A stretch of DNA of 64,000 nt from Hyphomicrobiales bacterium (GTDB lineage Bacteria; Pseudomonadota; Alphaproteobacteria; Rhizobiales; Rhizobiaceae): assembly GCA_900472175.1 (NCBI GenBank), contig UCHD01000005.1:310001-374000 (forward strand), written 5' to 3'. Shown here one piece after another: positions 16,838 to 25,962 of this stretch. Below the pieces are notes generated by a model, which worked only from the letters and a program-made list of their open reading frames with translations, made no database searches and was not told the origin of the DNA. A program made the translations under genes and the position numbers. Positions within the stretch are counted from its first letter, which is position 1. The number at the start of each line of letters is the position of its first letter.

Positions 16838-17584
16838 ATGATGCCTCAGAAAATCGAAAATGCCGTCGCTCTCGTCACCGGTGCCAACCGTGGCATAGGC
16901 CGCGAATTCGTTGCCGAACTGCTGCGCCGCGGGGCCAGGAAAATCTATCTCGGCGCCCGCGACCCGGCCTCGCTTGCGGATCTGGTTGCGCTCGATCCCG
17001 CGCATCTCGTGCCGCTCAAGCTGGACGTGACCAATCCTGCCGATGTTGCTGAAGCCGCCAAGGCGGCGTCTGATGTGACCTTGCTGGTCAACAATGCCGG
17101 GTTTGCCGGCGGGCAGGGGGTTATTTCTGCGCCGGACCTTTCCACCGCCCGTCAGGAAATGGAGGTGAACTATTTTGGCGTGCTGTCGCTGTCGAAGGCT
17201 TTCGCGCCCATCCTTGCCAAGGTGCCGCAGAGCAGCATCGTCAACGTCCTGTCCTTTCTGTCTTTGGTGACGCTGCCATCGGCCGGCACCTATTCGGCAT
17301 CGAAGGCCGCAGGTCTTGCGGCCAGCCGCTCGATCCGGGCGGAGCTGATTGGCCAGGGAACGCAGGTCGTCGTCACCATGCCGGTACAGGTCGAGACCGA
17401 CATGGGCCGCAGCCTGCCGGAACCGCGCCTGCAGCCACTGGAGGTCGTCAGCGAAACACTCGATGCCGTCGAAGCTGGCATCGAGGAGCTTTTCCCGGGC
17501 GAACTGACCCGTTCGGTTGCGGCAGCGTTTGCGGCTGATCCGAAGGGTGTGCAGGCGCATATGTCCACCCGGTTGCCGGTTTAA
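16838..17584 (+). CDS. Short-chain dehydrogenase/reductase
   Basis: The 248-residue protein is a classical SDR: cofactor motif TGANRGIG (residues 14-21), LDVTNPADV, NNAGFAGG near residue 86, and the catalytic TYSASKAAG (Tyr and Lys four apart) with a preceding serine-rich VLSFLSLV. It has an Arg after TGAN, often seen with NADP(H). The substrate is not predictable. ATG 16838 follows GGAAG; a second ATG is adjacent. Regulation by the upstream MarR protein is likely through the palindrome at 16811. Confidence 0.9.
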   Translation: MMPQKIENAVALVTGANRGIGREFVAELLRRGARKIYLGARDPASLADLVALDPAHLVPLKLDVTNPADVAEAAKAASDVTLLVNNAGFAGGQGVISAPDLSTARQEMEVNYFGVLSLSKAFAPILAKVPQSSIVNVLSFLSLVTLPSAGTYSASKAAGLAASRSIRAELIGQGTQVVVTMPVQVETDMGRSLPEPRLQPLEVVSETLDAVEAGIEELFPGELTRSVAAAFAADPKGVQAHMSTRLPV

Positions 17585-17637
17585 GGAGCCAAAGGGCGCG
17601 GCGGAAATCGGACTTCCATTTTTCCGTCGGTGCCCGC

Positions 17638-17666
17638 TTGCACAATCCTCTCTCTCACGCTAACAA
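17638..17666 (+). promoter_or_regulatory. trpL promoter, leaderless architecture
   Basis: TTGCAC (17638-17643), a 17-base spacer and TAACAA (17661-17666) place the transcription start at about 17673-17674, the A of the trpL ATG. The same geometry occurs before the leucine leader at 23871. Confidence 0.6.
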
Positions 17667-17673
17667 TTCCGCC

Positions 17674-17718
17674 ATGACAAACGCACGCAACATTGCAATC
17701 TGGTGGTGGGTTCGCTGA
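17674..17718 (+). CDS. trpL: trp leader peptide TrpL
   Basis: A 14-codon frame encodes MTNARNIAIWWWVR with three consecutive tryptophan codons. It lies 110 bases before trpE(G) and is followed by a strong terminator hairpin, the classical attenuator layout. In Sinorhizobium meliloti the corresponding leader controls trpE(G) by attenuation, and the terminated RNA and peptide have extra roles in trans. Here the same length and WWW position are kept. The start codon has no ribosome site and appears to be the first base of the transcript. Confidence 0.9.
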   Translation: MTNARNIAIWWWVR

Positions 17719-17753
17719 AGCGGCCTTGACCAGTCATGCGTGATTGAGACGAC

Positions 17754-17785
17754 AAGCCGCCCGGAAGTTTCGAGGCGGCTTTTTT
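17754..17785 (+). terminator. trp attenuator terminator
   Basis: AAGCCGCC (17754-17761) pairs with GGCGGCTT (17774-17781), with further T residues after it. Stalling at the Trp codons of trpL should favour an alternative pairing and let transcription enter trpE(G). Confidence 0.88.
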
Positions 17786-17827
17786 GTATTCGGGCCGCAG
17801 GAATGACGGGCCTGAACGGAGCGACAG

Positions 17828-20017
17828 ATGGCGACGACTATTCTTGCAGACGGTGCGGAAGCCTATACCACCAAGGGCGGCATTTCCGTCACCCGAAGGC
17901 GGCGCGAGGCCCCTTATGGCGAAGCGATTTCCAGCTATGTCGACAGGCTCGACGAACGGCGCGGCGCGGTCTTCTCCTCCAACTACGAGTATCCGGGCCG
18001 TTACACCCGTTGGGACACGGCGATCATCGATCCGCCGCTGGCCATCTCCTCCTTTGGCCGCGCCCTGTGGATCGAAGCGTATAACGAGCGTGGCGAAGCG
18101 CTGTTGGCGATGGTCTCAAAGCATCTTGCCGATGTCGCCGATATCACGCTCGGTTCTGCCACGGCCCGCCGTCTTGATCTGACGGTCAACATGCCGGACC
18201 GGGTGTTCACCGAGGAAGAGCGCTCGAAGATGCCGACGGTGTTTACCGTTCTGCGCGCGGTCACCAACCTGTTCTTTTCTCAGGAAGATGCCAATCTCGG
18301 CCTCTACGGCGCCTTCGGCTACGATCTGGCCTTCCAGTTCGATGCGATCGAACTGAAGCTAAAGCGCCCCGACGACCAGCGCGATATGGTACTGTTCCTG
18401 CCGGACGAAATTCTCGTCGTCGATCACTATTCGGCCAAGGCCTGGATTGACCGTTACGATTTCTCCAAGGACGGCGAAACGACCGAAGGCAAGGCGGGCG
18501 ATATAGCGCCGGAACCGTTCCAGACCGTCGACAGTATCCCGCCCCATGGCGACCATCGTCCCGGCGAATATGCCGAATTGGTCACCAAGGCCAAGGAAAG
18601 CTTCCGCCGCGGCGATCTGTTCGAGGTGGTTCCGGGCCAGAAATTCTACGAGCGTTGCGAAAGCAAGCCATCGGAAATTTCCAACCGGCTGAAGGCGATC
18701 AATCCGTCGCCCTATTCCTTCTTCATCAATCTGGGCAATCAGGAGTATCTGGTCGGCGCTTCACCGGAAATGTTCGTGCGCGTCTCCGGCCGCCGCATCG
18801 AAACCTGCCCGATTTCCGGCACGATCAAGCGCGGCGACGATCCGATCGCCGATAGCGAACAGATCCTCAAGCTCTTGAATTCCAAGAAGGATGAATCCGA
18901 GCTGACCATGTGCTCGGATGTCGACCGCAACGACAAGAGCCGCGTCTGTGAACCGGGTTCCGTCAAGGTCATCGGTCGCCGCCAGATCGAGATGTATTCG
19001 CGTCTGATCCATACGGTTGACCACATCGAGGGGCGGCTGCGCGATGACATGGATGCCTTTGACGGCTTCCTGTCGCATGCCTGGGCCGTCACCGTTACTG
19101 GCGCACCAAAACTGTGGGCCATGCGCTTCATCGAAAGCCATGAAAAGAGCGCCCGGCTCTGGTATGGTGGTGCCATCGGTATGGTCGGCTTCAACGGTGA
19201 CATGAACACCGGTCTGACCCTGCGCACCATCCGCATCAAGGATGGCATTGCCGAGGTGCGCGCCGGTGCGACGCTGCTCAATGACAGCAACCCGGAAGAA
19301 GAAGAAGCCGAAACCGAACTGAAGGCATCCGCCATGATCGCAGCGATCCGCGACGCAAAATCCGCCAACAGCCGCGGCGCTGGCCGCGATGTCGCTCCGG
19401 TCGGCACCGGCGTCAAGATCCTGCTGGTCGATCACGAGGACAGTTTTGTCCATACGCTGGCCAATTATTTCCGCCAGACGGGCGCGACGGTCACGACGGT
19501 ACGTTCGCCGGTCTCCGATGAGATTTTCGACCGGGTCAAGCCTGACCTCGTCGTCCTGTCGCCCGGACCTGGCACGCCGAAGGATTTTGATTGCAAGGCG
19601 ACGATCAAGAAGGCGCGTGCCCATGATCTGCCGATCTTCGGTGTCTGCCTCGGGTTGCAGGCACTGGCCGAAGCCTATGGCGGCGATCTGCGCCAGCTCG
19701 CCGTGCCGATGCACGGCAAGCCCTCGCGCATCCGCGTGCTGGAGCCCGGCATCGTCTTTTCCGGTCTCGGCAAGGAAGTCACGGTGGGCCGCTATCATTC
19801 GATCTTCGCCGACCCCTCGACCTTGCCACGGGATTTCATGATCACGGCCGAGAGCGATGACGGCACGATCATGGGGATCGAGCATACCAAAGAGCCGATC
19901 GCAGCCGTGCAGTTCCACCCGGAATCCATCATGACACTGGGTGGTGATGCCGGCATGCGGATGATCGAGAACGTGGTGGCGCATCTGGCCAAGCGAGCGA
20001 AGATCAAGGCCGCTTAA
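17828..20017 (+). CDS. trpE(G): Fused anthranilate synthase TrpE(G)
   Basis: The 729-residue protein joins both subunits of anthranilate synthase, first enzyme of tryptophan synthesis, as known in rhizobia. Residues to about 510 are the chorismate-using component, with [35 protein letters not shown] and [14 protein letters not shown]. From about residue 530 comes the glutamine amidotransferase domain: [16 protein letters not shown], the nucleophile cysteine in [11 protein letters not shown] (about residue 608) and the VQFHPES motif with His and Glu. Control is by the trpL attenuator directly upstream. No trpD or trpC follows, so these are elsewhere. Confidence 0.96.
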   Translation: MATTILADGAEAYTTKGGISVTRRRREAPYGEAISSYVDRLDERRGAVFSSNYEYPGRYTRWDTAIIDPPLAISSFGRALWIEAYNERGEALLAMVSKHLADVADITLGSATARRLDLTVNMPDRVFTEEERSKMPTVFTVLRAVTNLFFSQEDANLGLYGAFGYDLAFQFDAIELKLKRPDDQRDMVLFLPDEILVVDHYSAKAWIDRYDFSKDGETTEGKAGDIAPEPFQTVDSIPPHGDHRPGEYAELVTKAKESFRRGDLFEVVPGQKFYERCESKPSEISNRLKAINPSPYSFFINLGNQEYLVGASPEMFVRVSGRRIETCPISGTIKRGDDPIADSEQILKLLNSKKDESELTMCSDVDRNDKSRVCEPGSVKVIGRRQIEMYSRLIHTVDHIEGRLRDDMDAFDGFLSHAWAVTVTGAPKLWAMRFIESHEKSARLWYGGAIGMVGFNGDMNTGLTLRTIRIKDGIAEVRAGATLLNDSNPEEEEAETELKASAMIAAIRDAKSANSRGAGRDVAPVGTGVKILLVDHEDSFVHTLANYFRQTGATVTTVRSPVSDEIFDRVKPDLVVLSPGPGTPKDFDCKATIKKARAHDLPIFGVCLGLQALAEAYGGDLRQLAVPMHGKPSRIRVLEPGIVFSGLGKEVTVGRYHSIFADPSTLPRDFMITAESDDGTIMGIEHTKEPIAAVQFHPESIMTLGGDAGMRMIENVVAHLAKRAKIKAA

Positions 20018-20108
20018 GAGGCGTTTCGTCAGTTTGGACGGAAATTCCGGCTCCGATCCGCTATGGACGCTTTGACAAAACCGTAGCCTTGATCCATATG
20101 CAGACTAT

Positions 20109-20149
20109 CCAAAACCGCTGAAGCGCTCCCCGCGCTCCGGCGGTTTTGG
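20109..20149. terminator. Hairpin after trpE(G)
   Basis: CCAAAACCGC and GCGGTTTTGG form a 10-bp perfect stem around a GC-rich loop. A T run lies inside the right arm rather than after it, so termination may be weak or bidirectional. Confidence 0.5.
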
Positions 20150-20198
20150 CGTTCTAGGACCCTGATTTCTGCAATTCATTCGCATATGCAAGGAGACG

Positions 20199-21122
20199 AT
20201 GATGGTAGGGCAAAAGACAACAACGGTGCAGCGCCTCGCCTTCTGGAGCATCCCGATCTCCATTGGCGTGCTGGGGCTCAAGATGCTCGCCTGGTGGTTT
20301 ACCGGTTCGGTGGCGCTGCTTTCCGATGGATTGGAATCGATCGTCAACGTCGTTGCCGCCGTCGTTGCCTTCGCTGTGATTGGCTATGCGGCCAAGCCTG
20401 CCGATGCCAGCCATCCCTTCGGTCATCACAAGGCGGAGTATTTTTCGGCGGTTATCGAGGGAGTACTGATCGTCGTTGCAGCCCTTCTGATCGTTTCCGA
20501 AGCCCTACCGGCAATCTGGGCTCCGAAGCTGCCGGACGCACCGGCGCTCGGCCTGGCGATCAACCTGTTGGCGGGCGTTATCAACGCGATCTGGGCGTAT
20601 GTGCTGATCCGTGCGGGACGCGCTTATCGTTCTCCCGCATTGTCGGCGGATGGTCATCATATTCTCTCCGATGTGGTCACCTCGATCGGCGTATTGGTCG
20701 GTCTTGTGCTGGCCATTCTCACCGGTTATGCGGTGCTTGACCCACTGCTTGCGGTGATCGTTGCCTGCAATATTCTCTATCAGGGCTGGAAGGTGATCGC
20801 CCGTTCGATCAACGGGTTGATGGACAAGGCCGTTCCTGCCGAAGAGGAGGAGGCGATCAAGCAGGCGATTGCCGCCAATGCAGCGGGTTCGCTTGGCGTA
20901 CATGACCTGAAGACCCGTGAGGCAGGGGCGGTGATCTTCGTGGATTTCCACATGGTGGTTCCGGCAGCGATGCCGGTTGGCGAGGCGCATGACATCTGCG
21001 ACCGCCTTGAAGATGCCATCCGTGTGGTTCACGCCGGAGCCAAGATTGCCATTCATGTCGAGCCGGAGGGCGAAAAAGCCCACGGCATTCGCGTCAAAGT
21101 CATTGAAGGATTGAGATCATGA
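20199..21122 (+). CDS. Cation diffusion facilitator (CDF) metal exporter
   Basis: The 307-residue inner-membrane protein has the CDF layout: six hydrophobic helices over the first 200 residues, then a cytoplasmic domain with metal-site histidines ([26 protein letters not shown]). Transport-site motifs are [11 protein letters not shown] in helix 2 and [12 protein letters not shown] (HxxxD) in helix 5. The helix-2 motif has Glu three residues after Asp instead of the DxxxD of FieF, so the metal (Mn, Fe or Zn) should not be guessed. AAGGAG precedes the start; it overlaps queF by four bases. Confidence 0.88.
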   Translation: MMVGQKTTTVQRLAFWSIPISIGVLGLKMLAWWFTGSVALLSDGLESIVNVVAAVVAFAVIGYAAKPADASHPFGHHKAEYFSAVIEGVLIVVAALLIVSEALPAIWAPKLPDAPALGLAINLLAGVINAIWAYVLIRAGRAYRSPALSADGHHILSDVVTSIGVLVGLVLAILTGYAVLDPLLAVIVACNILYQGWKVIARSINGLMDKAVPAEEEEAIKQAIAANAAGSLGVHDLKTREAGAVIFVDFHMVVPAAMPVGEAHDICDRLEDAIRVVHAGAKIAIHVEPEGEKAHGIRVKVIEGLRS

Positions 21123-21583
21123 CAAAAACAGACGTCTCCGGTCTGTCACAACTTGGGCAGAACGTAGCTTCGCCACAAAACCCGGAAGAGGCCGTGCTTG
21201 AACGTGTGCCAACCAGCCATTCAGGCACGGATTTCGTCGTGCGCTTCACGGCGCCGGAATTTACCTCGCTTTGCCCGATGACCGGCCAGCCGGATTTCGC
21301 CCATATCGTCATCGACTATGTGCCGGATGGCTGGCTGGTGGAATCGAAATCGCTAAAACTCTATCTGCATTCATTCCGCAATCACGGTGCGTTCCATGAG
21401 GATTGCACGCTCGATATCGCCAAGCGGCTGGTCGATCTGCTGGCGCCGAAATGGCTGCGGATCGGCGCCTACTGGTATCCGCGCGGCGGTATCCCGATCG
21501 ATGTCTTCTGGCAGACGGGTGCGCCGCCCGAAGGTTTGTGGCTGCCGGATCAGGGCGTTCAGCCCTATCGCGGGCGCGGCTGA
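21119..21583 (+). CDS. queF: NADPH-dependent preQ0 reductase QueF
   Basis: The 154-residue enzyme reduces 7-cyano-7-deazaguanine to preQ1 in queuosine tRNA modification. The catalytic cysteine is Cys52 in [14 protein letters not shown] with Asp59 as partner, and the QueF signature [21 protein letters not shown], involved in NADPH binding, is complete. The short length fits the unimodular YkvM type. The start overlaps the CDF stop (ATGA), implying translational coupling with an unrelated function. Confidence 0.95.
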   Translation: MTKTDVSGLSQLGQNVASPQNPEEAVLERVPTSHSGTDFVVRFTAPEFTSLCPMTGQPDFAHIVIDYVPDGWLVESKSLKLYLHSFRNHGAFHEDCTLDIAKRLVDLLAPKWLRIGAYWYPRGGIPIDVFWQTGAPPEGLWLPDQGVQPYRGRG

Positions 21584-21587
21584 AACG

Positions 21588-21621
21588 AAAAAAAACGGCG
21601 GGCTTTTGGCTCGCCGTTTTT
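21588..21621. terminator. Bidirectional terminator between queF and hupE
   Basis: AAAACGGCG-GGC and GCT-CGCCGTTTT pair around a short T-rich loop, giving a stem with A run on the left and T run on the right. It can serve both converging genes. Confidence 0.88.
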
Positions 21622-21638
21622 CGTTGATGCGATGAGGG

Positions 21639-22217
21639 TCAGCTGAAAATCAGCGCCAGCCCTGCAAAGGCGGTGATGCCGCCGAGAATGCGTGAAATAA
21701 TCCGGCCGGACGACAGCCGGTCGATGCCGAGGCCAAGACCGATGCCGGCGACGTGCAGCAACGCGGTCGCGATCACAAAGCCGGTGCTGAAGGGCAGGGC
21801 GCCGGCCGCACCCAGTTCGCCGCCATGGGCATAGCCATGGAACAGCGCAAAGACGCCGACGACGGCTGCACTGGCAATGATCTCTATGCGGACGGCCATG
21901 GCGACCAGCAGGCCAAGCGCGACGACGGAAGCAAGAATGGCGGGCTCGACGAAGGGCAGGTGGACACCGGCCATCGCCAATGCAAAGCCGAAGGCCATGG
22001 TCCCGACGAAGGCGGAAGGCACCACCCAAAAAGCGCGTCCACCGATTTGAGCGGCCCAGAGGCCGACGGCGATCATCACCAGGATATGGTCGAGACCTGA
22101 GAGAGGATGGGTAAAGCCCGCCAGCAGTGATCCGTGTTCGGCGGGATCAAGATGGGCAAAGGCTGGCACGGCCGAAGCGGCAAAACTTGCTGCGGCGAGA
22201 AGTAGGCGTTTTTTCAT
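21639..22217 (-). CDS. HupE/UreJ family metal transporter
   Basis: The 192-residue protein starts with a signal peptide (MKKRLLLAAASFAASAVPAFAH) and has about six membrane helices. The family signature HPLSGLDHILVMIAVG is complete, with His residues for metal, and a second histidine motif FHGYAHGGE follows. HupE/UreJ proteins transport nickel or cobalt. No hydrogenase or urease genes are nearby, so it is probably a stand-alone permease. ATG 22217 has AGGGGGA upstream. Confidence 0.88.
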   Translation of the reverse strand: MKKRLLLAAASFAASAVPAFAHLDPAEHGSLLAGFTHPLSGLDHILVMIAVGLWAAQIGGRAFWVVPSAFVGTMAFGFALAMAGVHLPFVEPAILASVVALGLLVAMAVRIEIIASAAVVGVFALFHGYAHGGELGAAGALPFSTGFVIATALLHVAGIGLGLGIDRLSSGRIISRILGGITAFAGLALIFS

Positions 22218-22466
22218 TGGTGTCCCCCTGAAGGGCGAAGATGTGGGAGGCACCCCCGCCGGATGCAAATTCGTGACGCCAGCATCTTATTTGGCGACGG
22301 ATCGCTGTCTATACGGCAATTGCCTAAGGTGGCGTCTTTACCATAGCCGCAGGGTGTTGCGGATTGGGCTTTCATCCGCATCCGCTTTTGTTGCATTGTT
22401 TTCGCAGTCGAGTCGCCTTATCTGACAGCGGCAGAACATTTGAATTTATTTCGCGGGAGAGTTCGC
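22218..22466. other. Divergent intergenic region between hupE and clpP
   Basis: About 250 bases hold the control regions of two divergent genes. I could not assign a promoter pair with confidence and found no complete riboswitch signature on the hupE side. Confidence 0.4.
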
Positions 22467-23051
22467 ATGATGAACGAAGAAGACGACGACAAGACAAAGG
22501 AATTGTCATTGGGCAAAGAGACTGAGGCGAACCTTTTTAAGTCGCGCTCGATCTTCATCTACGGCCCGATCAATCAGGAACTGGCGCAGAAGGTCTGCTC
22601 GCAACTCGTGGCGCTTGCCGCCGCCAGCGATGACGATATCCGCATCTTCGTCAGCTCGCCGGGCGGACACGTCGAATCCGGCGATTCGATCCACGACATG
22701 ATCAAGTTCATCAAGCCGAAGGTCTGGATGATCGGTACCGGTTGGGTCGCTTCCGCCGGCGCGCTGATCTACGTATCGGCTCCGAAGGAACGGCGTATTT
22801 GCCTGCCGAACACCCGCTTCCTGCTTCATCAACCCTCCGGTGGCACGCGCGGCATGGCGTCCGACATCGAAATCCAGGCCCGCGAAATCATCAAGATGAA
22901 CGAGCGCCTGAACAAGATCTTCTCCGAGGCAACCGGCCAGCCGGTCGAAAAGATCGCCAAGGACACGGACCGCGACTACTGGCTCTCCGCCGAAGAAGCC
23001 AAGGCCTATGGCCTCGTTTCGCGGATCGTATCGTCTCAAGCCGATATCTGA
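22467..23051 (+). CDS. ClpP-family serine protease subunit (paralogue)
   Basis: The 194-residue protein is a ClpP homologue. Catalytic residues are all identifiable: Ser in [10 protein letters not shown], His in [10 protein letters not shown], and Asp in KDTDRDYW. The oxyanion segment [15 protein letters not shown] is typical. The active-site surroundings (TGWVASAGA instead of VGQAASMGA) mark it as a divergent copy rather than the main housekeeping ClpP, and no clpX or clpA lies beside it. An acidic, lysine-rich N-terminus of about 25 residues replaces the usual start. ATG 22467 follows GGGAGA. Confidence 0.9.
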   Translation: MMNEEDDDKTKELSLGKETEANLFKSRSIFIYGPINQELAQKVCSQLVALAAASDDDIRIFVSSPGGHVESGDSIHDMIKFIKPKVWMIGTGWVASAGALIYVSAPKERRICLPNTRFLLHQPSGGTRGMASDIEIQAREIIKMNERLNKIFSEATGQPVEKIAKDTDRDYWLSAEEAKAYGLVSRIVSSQADI

Positions 23052-23076
23052 GGCTTGCCTGATTGCTGAAATATCG

Positions 23077-23107
23077 AAACCCCGCTGGTTCGCCCGGCGG
23101 GGTTTTT
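23077..23107 (+). terminator. Intrinsic terminator of the clpP-like gene
   Basis: AAACCCCGC pairs with GCGGGGTTT around a GC-rich loop and is followed by T residues. Confidence 0.9.
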
Positions 23108-23110
23108 GGT

Positions 23111-23497
23111 TTATGCGGTCGCGGAGAGTGGATGATTGATGAGTGCGGTGTCAATTGTCACGAGCTTCATGCCTTCGACCAAACATTGAGCTAAAAGCAA
23201 TCTGTCAAATGGATCCCGGGTAACCGGTTCGGGCTCGACGCTCGGCAGGACATGATTCTCGTTGATCGAAATGAGGGTGATGCTGTAATGCCGTGCTATT
23301 TCAGGCAGCTCTTTCAATCCGTTTTGCAGCGGAAGTTTGCCCAGACGATGCTTGATCGCAATTTCCCAGAGGCTTGCAACGCTGAGATAATATCGATCCT
23401 TTGGATCGGTAATTACCTTTCTGATTGCCATCGGAAGTGTGGCGACACGGTCCTCGATGATTGCCAAAAAGATGTGTGTGTCCAGCAACCTTGCCAC
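23111..23497 (-). CDS. vapC: PIN-domain toxin, VapC type
   Basis: The 128-residue protein is a PIN-domain ribonuclease. The four acidic residues expected at the Mg site are present: Asp6 in LLDTH, Glu in SLWEIAIK, Asp in RDPFDRLLLAQ and the late acid in LVTID. It starts with GTG at 23497, three bases after the stop of its antitoxin gene, so the two are coupled. VapC toxins usually cut tRNA or rRNA. Confidence 0.9.
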   Translation of the reverse strand: MARLLDTHIFLAIIEDRVATLPMAIRKVITDPKDRYYLSVASLWEIAIKHRLGKLPLQNGLKELPEIARHYSITLISINENHVLPSVEPEPVTRDPFDRLLLAQCLVEGMKLVTIDTALINHPLSATA

Positions 23498-23500
23498 GCT

Positions 23501-23776
23501 TTATTCTCCGCGAAAAGGCGGGAGAGGTGTGATCAGAAAATCTTCAGGTAGCGGGTCGTCGAAATCGGCGGGGATTTCACCAAAGAAGCTGTCGATCCCA
23601 AGTTTCCTTTTATAGGCTTTGCCAGCCTCCCAATTGATCCCGCCCTTCTTTGTTGCTGGCACGAGGTCCATCACCGCTTTGCCGTTTCGGGTCACGGTGA
23701 TCGTTTCCCCTGCTTCAACACGGCGGGCGAGTTCGGTCAGCTTGTTCTTGGCTTCGCGGATCGGGATCTGGGTCAT
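23501..23776 (-). CDS. vapB: Phd/YefM-type antitoxin, VapB partner
   Basis: The 91-residue protein has the Phd/YefM N-terminal DNA-binding fold: PIREAKNKLTELARRVEAGETITVTRNGKAVMDLVPA. The C-terminal half is acidic and probably disordered (DSFFGEIPADFDDPLPEDFL), suited to masking the toxin active site. It is the promoter-proximal gene of the vapBC pair and should autoregulate it. Confidence 0.9.
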   Translation of the reverse strand: MTQIPIREAKNKLTELARRVEAGETITVTRNGKAVMDLVPATKKGGINWEAGKAYKRKLGIDSFFGEIPADFDDPLPEDFLITPLPPFRGE

Positions 23777-23835
23777 GAAGATAATGTAGCTGCATGTGGC
23801 TGCTTTTTCAATGTGAATGATTTACCGAGCTGCAC

Positions 23836-23864
23836 TTGCCCTTGCGTTCACCCACAGCTATACA
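23836..23864 (+). promoter_or_regulatory. Promoter of the leucine leader and leuA
   Basis: TTGCCC (23836-23841) and TATACA (23859-23864) are separated by 17 bases. The expected start falls on the ATG at 23871, the same leaderless geometry seen at trpL. Confidence 0.5.
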
Positions 23865-23870
23865 AGCCTC

Positions 23871-23996
23871 ATGTTGAAGACAGGCGCCATCATCGTCGAA
23901 CAGGTTTCCCGCGGGCACGTTGCCATCGCGGAACGTTCGCGCGCCTTTACCTCGCTTCTTCTTCTCGGCCTTACACGCGGTTGCCGGGTTCTTTGA
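23871..23996 (+). CDS. leuL: Candidate leucine leader peptide of leuA
   Basis: A 41-codon frame precedes leuA by about 160 bases. Its C-terminal part encodes TSLLLLGLTRGCRVL, with four consecutive leucine codons (CTT CTT CTT CTC), then Gly and another Leu. A hairpin starts two bases after the stop. Leader peptides rich in the pathway product are the hallmark of ribosome-mediated attenuation, and leuA is the first committed leucine enzyme. The start might be internal rather than at 23871, since no ribosome site is visible, but the promoter spacing favours a leaderless ATG. Confidence 0.7.
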   Translation: MLKTGAIIVEQVSRGHVAIAERSRAFTSLLLLGLTRGCRVL

Positions 23997-23997
23997 A

Positions 23998-24036
23998 GGA
24001 GCGCCCGGTGGCCGAAAGCCCACCGGCCCCAGCTCC
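23998..24036 (+). terminator. Candidate leuA attenuator hairpin
   Basis: GGAGC...CCGGTGG pairs with CCACCGG...GCTCC in a two-part stem, followed by TTGCCTTTCCTG. The T run is imperfect, so it may be a weak or regulated terminator. Read with the leucine-rich leader frame just before it. Confidence 0.5.
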
Positions 24037-24158
24037 TTGCCTTTCCTGAAATCCAGATACGAAAAGAACCCGAGAGCCAGCATTTTGCCGTCGCAATGCG
24101 ACCGTCGATCGGTTATTGCATGCGGGCTATGCGCCTCACAGATTGAAGAGAAGCCGCA

Positions 24159-25868
24159 ATGATCATGAAGTCCCACACCGTCAAGCAAGGCATGCCTGAA
24201 GCTGCGGTCAAGTATCAGCCCTATCCGCAGATCAATATTCCCGACCGCACATGGCCGGGCAATACCATCACCAAAGCGCCGATCTGGTGCTCGGTGGACC
24301 TGCGCGACGGCAACCAGTCGCTGGTCGACCCGATGGGCCATGACCGCAAGGCCCGCATGTTCCAGCTGCTGCTCGACATGGGCTTCAAGGAAATCGAGAT
24401 CGGCTTTCCCTCGGCCTCGCAGACCGATTTCGACTTTGCCCGCTGGTGCGTCGAAGAGGGCAATGTTCCTGCCGATGTCTCCTTGCAGGTTCTGGTCCAG
24501 TGCCGCCCCGAACTGATCACCCGCACCTTTGAAGCTCTGCAGGGCGCCACCAAGCCGATCGTGCATTTCTACAATTCGACCAGCGAATTGCAGCGCCGCG
24601 TGGTGTTTGCCAAGGATGTCAAGGGCATCAAGCAGATCGCTACTGATGCGGCCAAGATGATCGCAGATATGGCCGCCAAGGCGGGCGGCGGTTTCCGGTT
24701 CGAGTATTCGCCGGAGAGCTTTACCGGCACCGAACTGGAAGTGGCGCTGGAAATCTGCAATTCGGTTGCCGAGATCATCCAGCCGACTCAAGACAACAAG
24801 CTGATCCTCAACCTGCCGTCTACCGTCGAGATGGCGACGCCGAACGTCTATGCCGACCAGATCGAGTGGATGTGTCGCAACCTCGACAATCGCGAAAACC
24901 TGATCATCTCGCTTCATCCCCACAATGACCGGGGCACGGGCATTGCTGCGACCGAGTTGGGCCTGATGGCCGGCGCCGACCGCGTCGAAGGCACATTGTT
25001 CGGCAATGGCGAGCGCACCGGCAATGTCGACGTGGTGACCCTGGCGTTGAACATGTTTACGCAAGGTGTCGATCCAGAACTGGATTGCTCCGATATCGAG
25101 CGGATCAAGGAAGTCTACGAATATTCCAACCAGATGGTCATTCCCGAGCGCCATCCTTATGTCGGCGAACTGGTCTACACGGCCTTCTCCGGCTCGCATC
25201 AGGATGCGATCAACAAGGGCATGAAGGCGATCAAGGTTGCCAACAAGCCTTTGTGGGAAGTACCTTACCTGCCGATCGATCCGCAGGATGTCGGCCGTTC
25301 CTACGAGGCGATCATCCGCATCAACTCGCAGTCGGGTAAGGGCGGCATCGCCTACATTCTGCAGCAGGATTACGGTATCAACCTGCCGCGCAACCTGCAG
25401 GTCGAGTTCCGTGAAGATATCCAGCGGATCACCGACGAAGAGGGCAAGGAACTGCCGTCCAAGGCGATCCACGGGCGCTTCATCGAGCGCTACGTCGATC
25501 AGCCGGACGCCCGCATCCGGTTTGTCGATCATCACACCTATCCGGTCGGCGAGCACAAGGGCGTGCGCATCGTTGCGGCCGAGATTACCGACAATGGCGA
25601 AACCAGGCGCATCGAAGGCAAGGGCACAGGCCCGATCGATGGCTTCATCAATGCGCTGTCGATCTATCTCGGTGTCGATATCTCGGTTGCCGATTATTCC
25701 GAGCATTCGCTACAGCACGGCTCGAATGCCGCCGCTATCGCTTATGTCGAAGTGGAGTATCCGGGCGGAAAACTGTTTGGCGTCGGCATCAACACCAATA
25801 TCGTTGCCGCATCCCTTGAAGCGATCGTTTCGGCAGCCAACCGCGTTCTGGAGCAGAAGACTAAGTAA
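24159..25868 (+). CDS. leuA: 2-isopropylmalate synthase
   Basis: The 569-residue enzyme condenses acetyl-CoA with 2-ketoisovalerate, the first step of leucine synthesis. It has the HMGL-like TIM barrel with SVDLRDGNQSLVDPM, SLHPHNDRGTG and GNGERTGNVDVV, and the metal ligands Asp and two His. A C-terminal LeuA dimerisation and regulatory domain covers about residues 425-569 and senses leucine. Length and N-terminus fit the longer type found in actinobacteria and rhizobia. Control by leucine is likely double: allosteric, and through the leader at 23871. Confidence 0.95.
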   Translation: MIMKSHTVKQGMPEAAVKYQPYPQINIPDRTWPGNTITKAPIWCSVDLRDGNQSLVDPMGHDRKARMFQLLLDMGFKEIEIGFPSASQTDFDFARWCVEEGNVPADVSLQVLVQCRPELITRTFEALQGATKPIVHFYNSTSELQRRVVFAKDVKGIKQIATDAAKMIADMAAKAGGGFRFEYSPESFTGTELEVALEICNSVAEIIQPTQDNKLILNLPSTVEMATPNVYADQIEWMCRNLDNRENLIISLHPHNDRGTGIAATELGLMAGADRVEGTLFGNGERTGNVDVVTLALNMFTQGVDPELDCSDIERIKEVYEYSNQMVIPERHPYVGELVYTAFSGSHQDAINKGMKAIKVANKPLWEVPYLPIDPQDVGRSYEAIIRINSQSGKGGIAYILQQDYGINLPRNLQVEFREDIQRITDEEGKELPSKAIHGRFIERYVDQPDARIRFVDHHTYPVGEHKGVRIVAAEITDNGETRRIEGKGTGPIDGFINALSIYLGVDISVADYSEHSLQHGSNAAAIAYVEVEYPGGKLFGVGINTNIVAASLEAIVSAANRVLEQKTK

Positions 25869-25907
25869 TCCAGCTCTTTACGCGGTTTGTTAAAAAGATT
25901 GATTCAA

Positions 25908-25946
25908 GCAAAAGGGCCGCGTCCGTCAAGGAAGCGGCCCTTTTGC
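25908..25946 (+). terminator. Intrinsic terminator of leuA
   Basis: A 13-bp perfect stem (GCAAAAGGGCCGC / GCGGCCCTTTTGC) with a 13-base loop. The A/T arms allow it to act on both strands. Confidence 0.85.
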
Positions 25947-25962
25947 ATTGATACCGAAAAAT

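Noticed and set aside
18761-19984. 407-residue open frame opposite trpE(G)
   Set aside because: Shadow of a full-length conserved gene; no supporting motif.
22218-22400. Possible cobalamin riboswitch before hupE
   Set aside because: The conserved B12-box and core elements could not be matched; only scattered GC-rich pieces are present.
23808-25706. 632-residue open frame opposite leuA
   Set aside because: It is antisense to a complete leuA in a GC-rich region where the complementary frame stays open; the translation has no fold or motif pattern.
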